Positions 5,149-6,165 of a stretch of DNA of 6,165 bases are shown here, in pieces. The stretch is from Chloroflexota bacterium (GTDB lineage: Bacteria; Chloroflexota; Dehalococcoidia; JACQUE01). Under the pieces are notes generated by a model. The model saw only the letters and a list, made by a program, of their open reading frames with translations. It was not told where the DNA came from and did no database searches. Numbering within the stretch: the stretch's first letter is position 1; each line of letters starts with the position of its first letter. The stretch lies in the NCBI GenBank assembly GCA_016210425.1, contig JACQUE010000195.1, positions 1 through 6,165 on the forward strand, read 5' to 3'. Made by a program: the position numbers and the translations under genes.

Positions 5149-5160
5149 CATGATATCATG
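5149..5160. promoter_or_regulatory. 12-bp palindrome CATGATATCATG upstream of the reductase gene
   Basis: A perfect 12-bp palindrome lies 31 bp upstream of the reductase ATG, in the 66-bp gap after the hydrolase gene. Its AT core could serve as a -10 region or a small operator for separate expression of the reductase. No convincing -35 was found. It contains TGATA/TATCA, the outer letters of the Fur-family box, but with no spacer. Confidence 0.35.
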
Positions 5161-5183
5161 CCCCGCATCTTGGAGCGAATCGG

Positions 5184-5840
5184 CTAAAGGGCGGACTCCA
5201 GCACGATGACCTGAGGACTTGAGGGAAGCTTATCCTTCGATATCTCGATCTCGCTGGAGTTGGCCCTTTTGACATTGTCCTTGCCCTTTAGAAAGGCGTC
5301 CACCCCGCCGATCGGGAATCCCAGCTTCTCCGTCTTATAGTGCATCGGGATGATCACCTTGGCATTGAGGGAGCGGGCCACCTCGGTGGCGCCGATGGGG
5401 TCCACCGTGAAGTGGCCGCCAACGGGGACGAGGATCACGTCGACGTCGCCGATGGTGGCGCGCTGGCGGGGGTTGAACTGGTGGCCCAGGTCACCGGCGT
5501 GGCAGACCCGGATGCCGTCCACGGTGAAGACGAAGACGGTGTTCTTGCCGCGCTCGGCGCCAAGCTTGTTGTCGTGGAACGTGCCGACGCCTTTGAACTC
5601 GACGCCGTTTGCCTGGCGCGTGCCCTCGCCGCGAACAGCGACGGGGTTACCGGGCACACCGGCCACATGGTTGTGGTCGCCGTGCTCGTGGCTGACCGTC
5701 ACAACGTTCACCTCTTCGCTGATGGGGCCATAGCCGATGTTGCCGTTGTACCCGCCCGCTTCGTAGGGATCGGTCAGGATGCGCGTCCCATTCTCAGAGG
5801 TGATCACAAAGGCAGCGTGCCCTAGCCATTTGATCTTCAT
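5184..5840 (-). CDS. metallo-beta-lactamase-fold metal-dependent hydrolase (UlaG/YtnP-like)
   Basis: This 218-residue protein begins MKIKWLGHAAFVITSENGTRIL, typical of the small single-domain MBL-fold hydrolases of the UlaG-like group (COG2220). The metal ligands are visible: SHEHGDHNH (His51, His53, Asp55, His56), GTFHD (His89), HAGDLGH (His114, Asp117) and PMHYKT (His167). These proteins bind two metal ions, often Zn or Mn, and cleave ester, phosphoester or lactone bonds; the substrate here is unknown. No signal peptide is seen, so it should be cytoplasmic. AAAGGAGG five bases before the ATG fixes the start. A near-consensus promoter lies upstream, so expression should be substantial. The reductase gene follows 66 bp downstream on the same strand and may share its transcript. 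Confidence 0.92.
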   Translation of the reverse strand: MKIKWLGHAAFVITSENGTRILTDPYEAGGYNGNIGYGPISEEVNVVTVSHEHGDHNHVAGVPGNPVAVRGEGTRQANGVEFKGVGTFHDNKLGAERGKNTVFVFTVDGIRVCHAGDLGHQFNPRQRATIGDVDVILVPVGGHFTVDPIGATEVARSLNAKVIIPMHYKTEKLGFPIGGVDAFLKGKDNVKRANSSEIEISKDKLPSSPQVIVLESAL

Positions 5841-5873
5841 AACGTCCTCCTTTAGTAGGCGAAATCAACTTCG

Positions 5874-5901
5874 ATCATACTGCAAGATAGTACCGTGTCA
5901 A
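5874..5901 (-). promoter_or_regulatory. near-consensus sigma70 promoter of the MBL-fold hydrolase gene
   Basis: On the minus strand, -35 TTGACA (5901-5896, perfect) and -10 TATGAT (5879-5874, five of six) are separated by 16 bp. Transcription should start near 5867, giving a leader of about 27 nt with the AAAGGAGG site before the ATG at 5840. This is the best promoter match seen in the window. Confidence 0.75.
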
Positions 5902-6003
5902 GACGGAAACGATGGCAACAAAAAGGTGATATACCAGACACGATATCGCGGCATTGGGTGACCGGCTGAGCTGGTTGACAGATGGAGCGCCAGGCGGGAG
6001 ACT

Positions 6004-6021
6004 ATGGCTGATCCATTATGA
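6004..6021 (+). CDS. possible 5-codon leader peptide coupled to the P-loop gene
   Basis: ATG at 6004 opens a five-codon frame (MADPL) ending in TGA at 6019-6021. That stop overlaps the ATG of the P-loop gene as ATGA. GGCGGGAG ends 3 nt before this ATG. The P-loop start has no nearer SD, so coupled initiation is plausible. It may also be chance. Confidence 0.25.
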   Translation: MADPL

Positions 6022-6165
6022 AAAAGCCTAATGCTGCTCGCAAGTGGAATGTACTCCTGATCGGCGGAAGCAGCGGCACAGGCAAGACTACTCTTGCTCC
6101 TGAGCTTGCCAGCTACTTCGGTGTCGCAGTCTATCAAGCTGATGACTTCAGACTCGTGCTTCAAA
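6018..6165 (+). CDS. P-loop kinase/ATPase, N-terminal part (truncated by window end)
   Basis: The first 49 residues are present. After a short basic start they read WNVLLIGGSSGTGKTTLAPELASYFGV and then VYQADDFRLVLQ. GGSSGTGKTT (16-25) is a Walker A nucleotide-binding loop on the usual beta strand, and the downstream DDFR (residues 42-45) resembles the substrate region of small-molecule P-loop kinases. The style is that of 2-phosphoglycerate kinase-like or zeta-toxin/Chloramphenicol phosphotransferase-like P-loop proteins, but the fragment is too short to choose. ATG at 6018 is the only start, because an in-frame stop occurs at 6009-6011. It has no close SD; GGGAG lies about 17 nt upstream in front of the MADPL mini-frame. 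The gene diverges from the hydrolase gene. TTGACA at 5975-5980 could be a -35, but no convincing -10 follows. Confidence 0.8.
   Translation, partial: MKKPNAARKWNVLLIGGSSGTGKTTLAPELASYFGVAVYQADDFRLVLQ

Noticed and set aside
5340..5825. 161-aa plus-strand open frame rich in Val, Asp and Ala
   Set aside because: Antisense shadow of the MBL-fold hydrolase; composition follows from GC-rich third positions of the real gene.
5975..6008. TTGACA (5975-5980) as -35 of a promoter for the P-loop gene
   Set aside because: No good -10 at 16-18 bp; the nearest TATGGC is 22 bp away and overlaps the mini-frame start.
5898..6164. 88-aa minus-strand open frame at the right edge
   Set aside because: It runs antisense through the Walker A region of the plus-strand P-loop gene and across an intergenic promoter; no motifs.

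Overview
The window looks like bacterial chromosome of moderately high GC. Genes are densely packed and mostly on the minus strand, with strong Shine-Dalgarno (SD) sequences (AAGGAGG, AAAGGAGG, AAGGAG) and sigma70-like promoter elements. The protein types and the grouping of lgt, an MtnX-like phosphatase and a thioredoxin reductase fit a Gram-positive-like or Chloroflexota (Dehalococcoidia-like) genome. That lineage is an impression from protein style only. No rRNA, tRNA, CRISPR array, insertion sequence or phage gene was found.

Layout. Bases 1-54 may hold the last codons of a plus-strand gene. A 60-aa YHS-domain protein (302-120, minus) and an 80-aa membrane SHOCT-domain protein (543-785, plus) diverge from a 240-bp intergenic region rich in short repeats and a -10-like palindrome. 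A minus-strand metal-homeostasis cluster follows in transcription order: a Fur-family regulator (2356-1934), a ZIP-family metal transporter overlapping it by 1 nt (1934-1176), and an unrecognised 71-aa protein (1079-864). A 7-1-7 inverted repeat sits just upstream of the Fur-family start and is a likely autoregulatory operator. Its ATACT/AGTAT half-sites also occur in the SHOCT promoter.

The second half is a minus-strand housekeeping/redox block: a UlaG/YtnP-type metallo-beta-lactamase-fold hydrolase (5840-5184) behind a near-consensus promoter, a thioredoxin-reductase-like flavoprotein (5117-4146), a strong hairpin, an MtnX-like HAD phosphatase (4001-3291), and prolipoprotein diacylglyceryl transferase lgt (3273-2443). 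At the right edge, diverging from the hydrolase gene, a P-loop kinase/ATPase gene starts at 6018 and runs off the window.

Functional reading. The left half reads as metal handling: Fur-type sensing, ZIP uptake, and YHS and SHOCT small proteins that often accompany copper/heavy-metal genes. The right half is disulfide/flavin redox chemistry plus lipoprotein maturation. I do not see a clearly new multigene system. The features most worth a second look are the shared palindromic half-sites, the altered metal ligands of the Fur and ZIP proteins, the altered NADPH motif and Cys/His-rich tail of the reductase, and the uncharacterised 71-aa protein.
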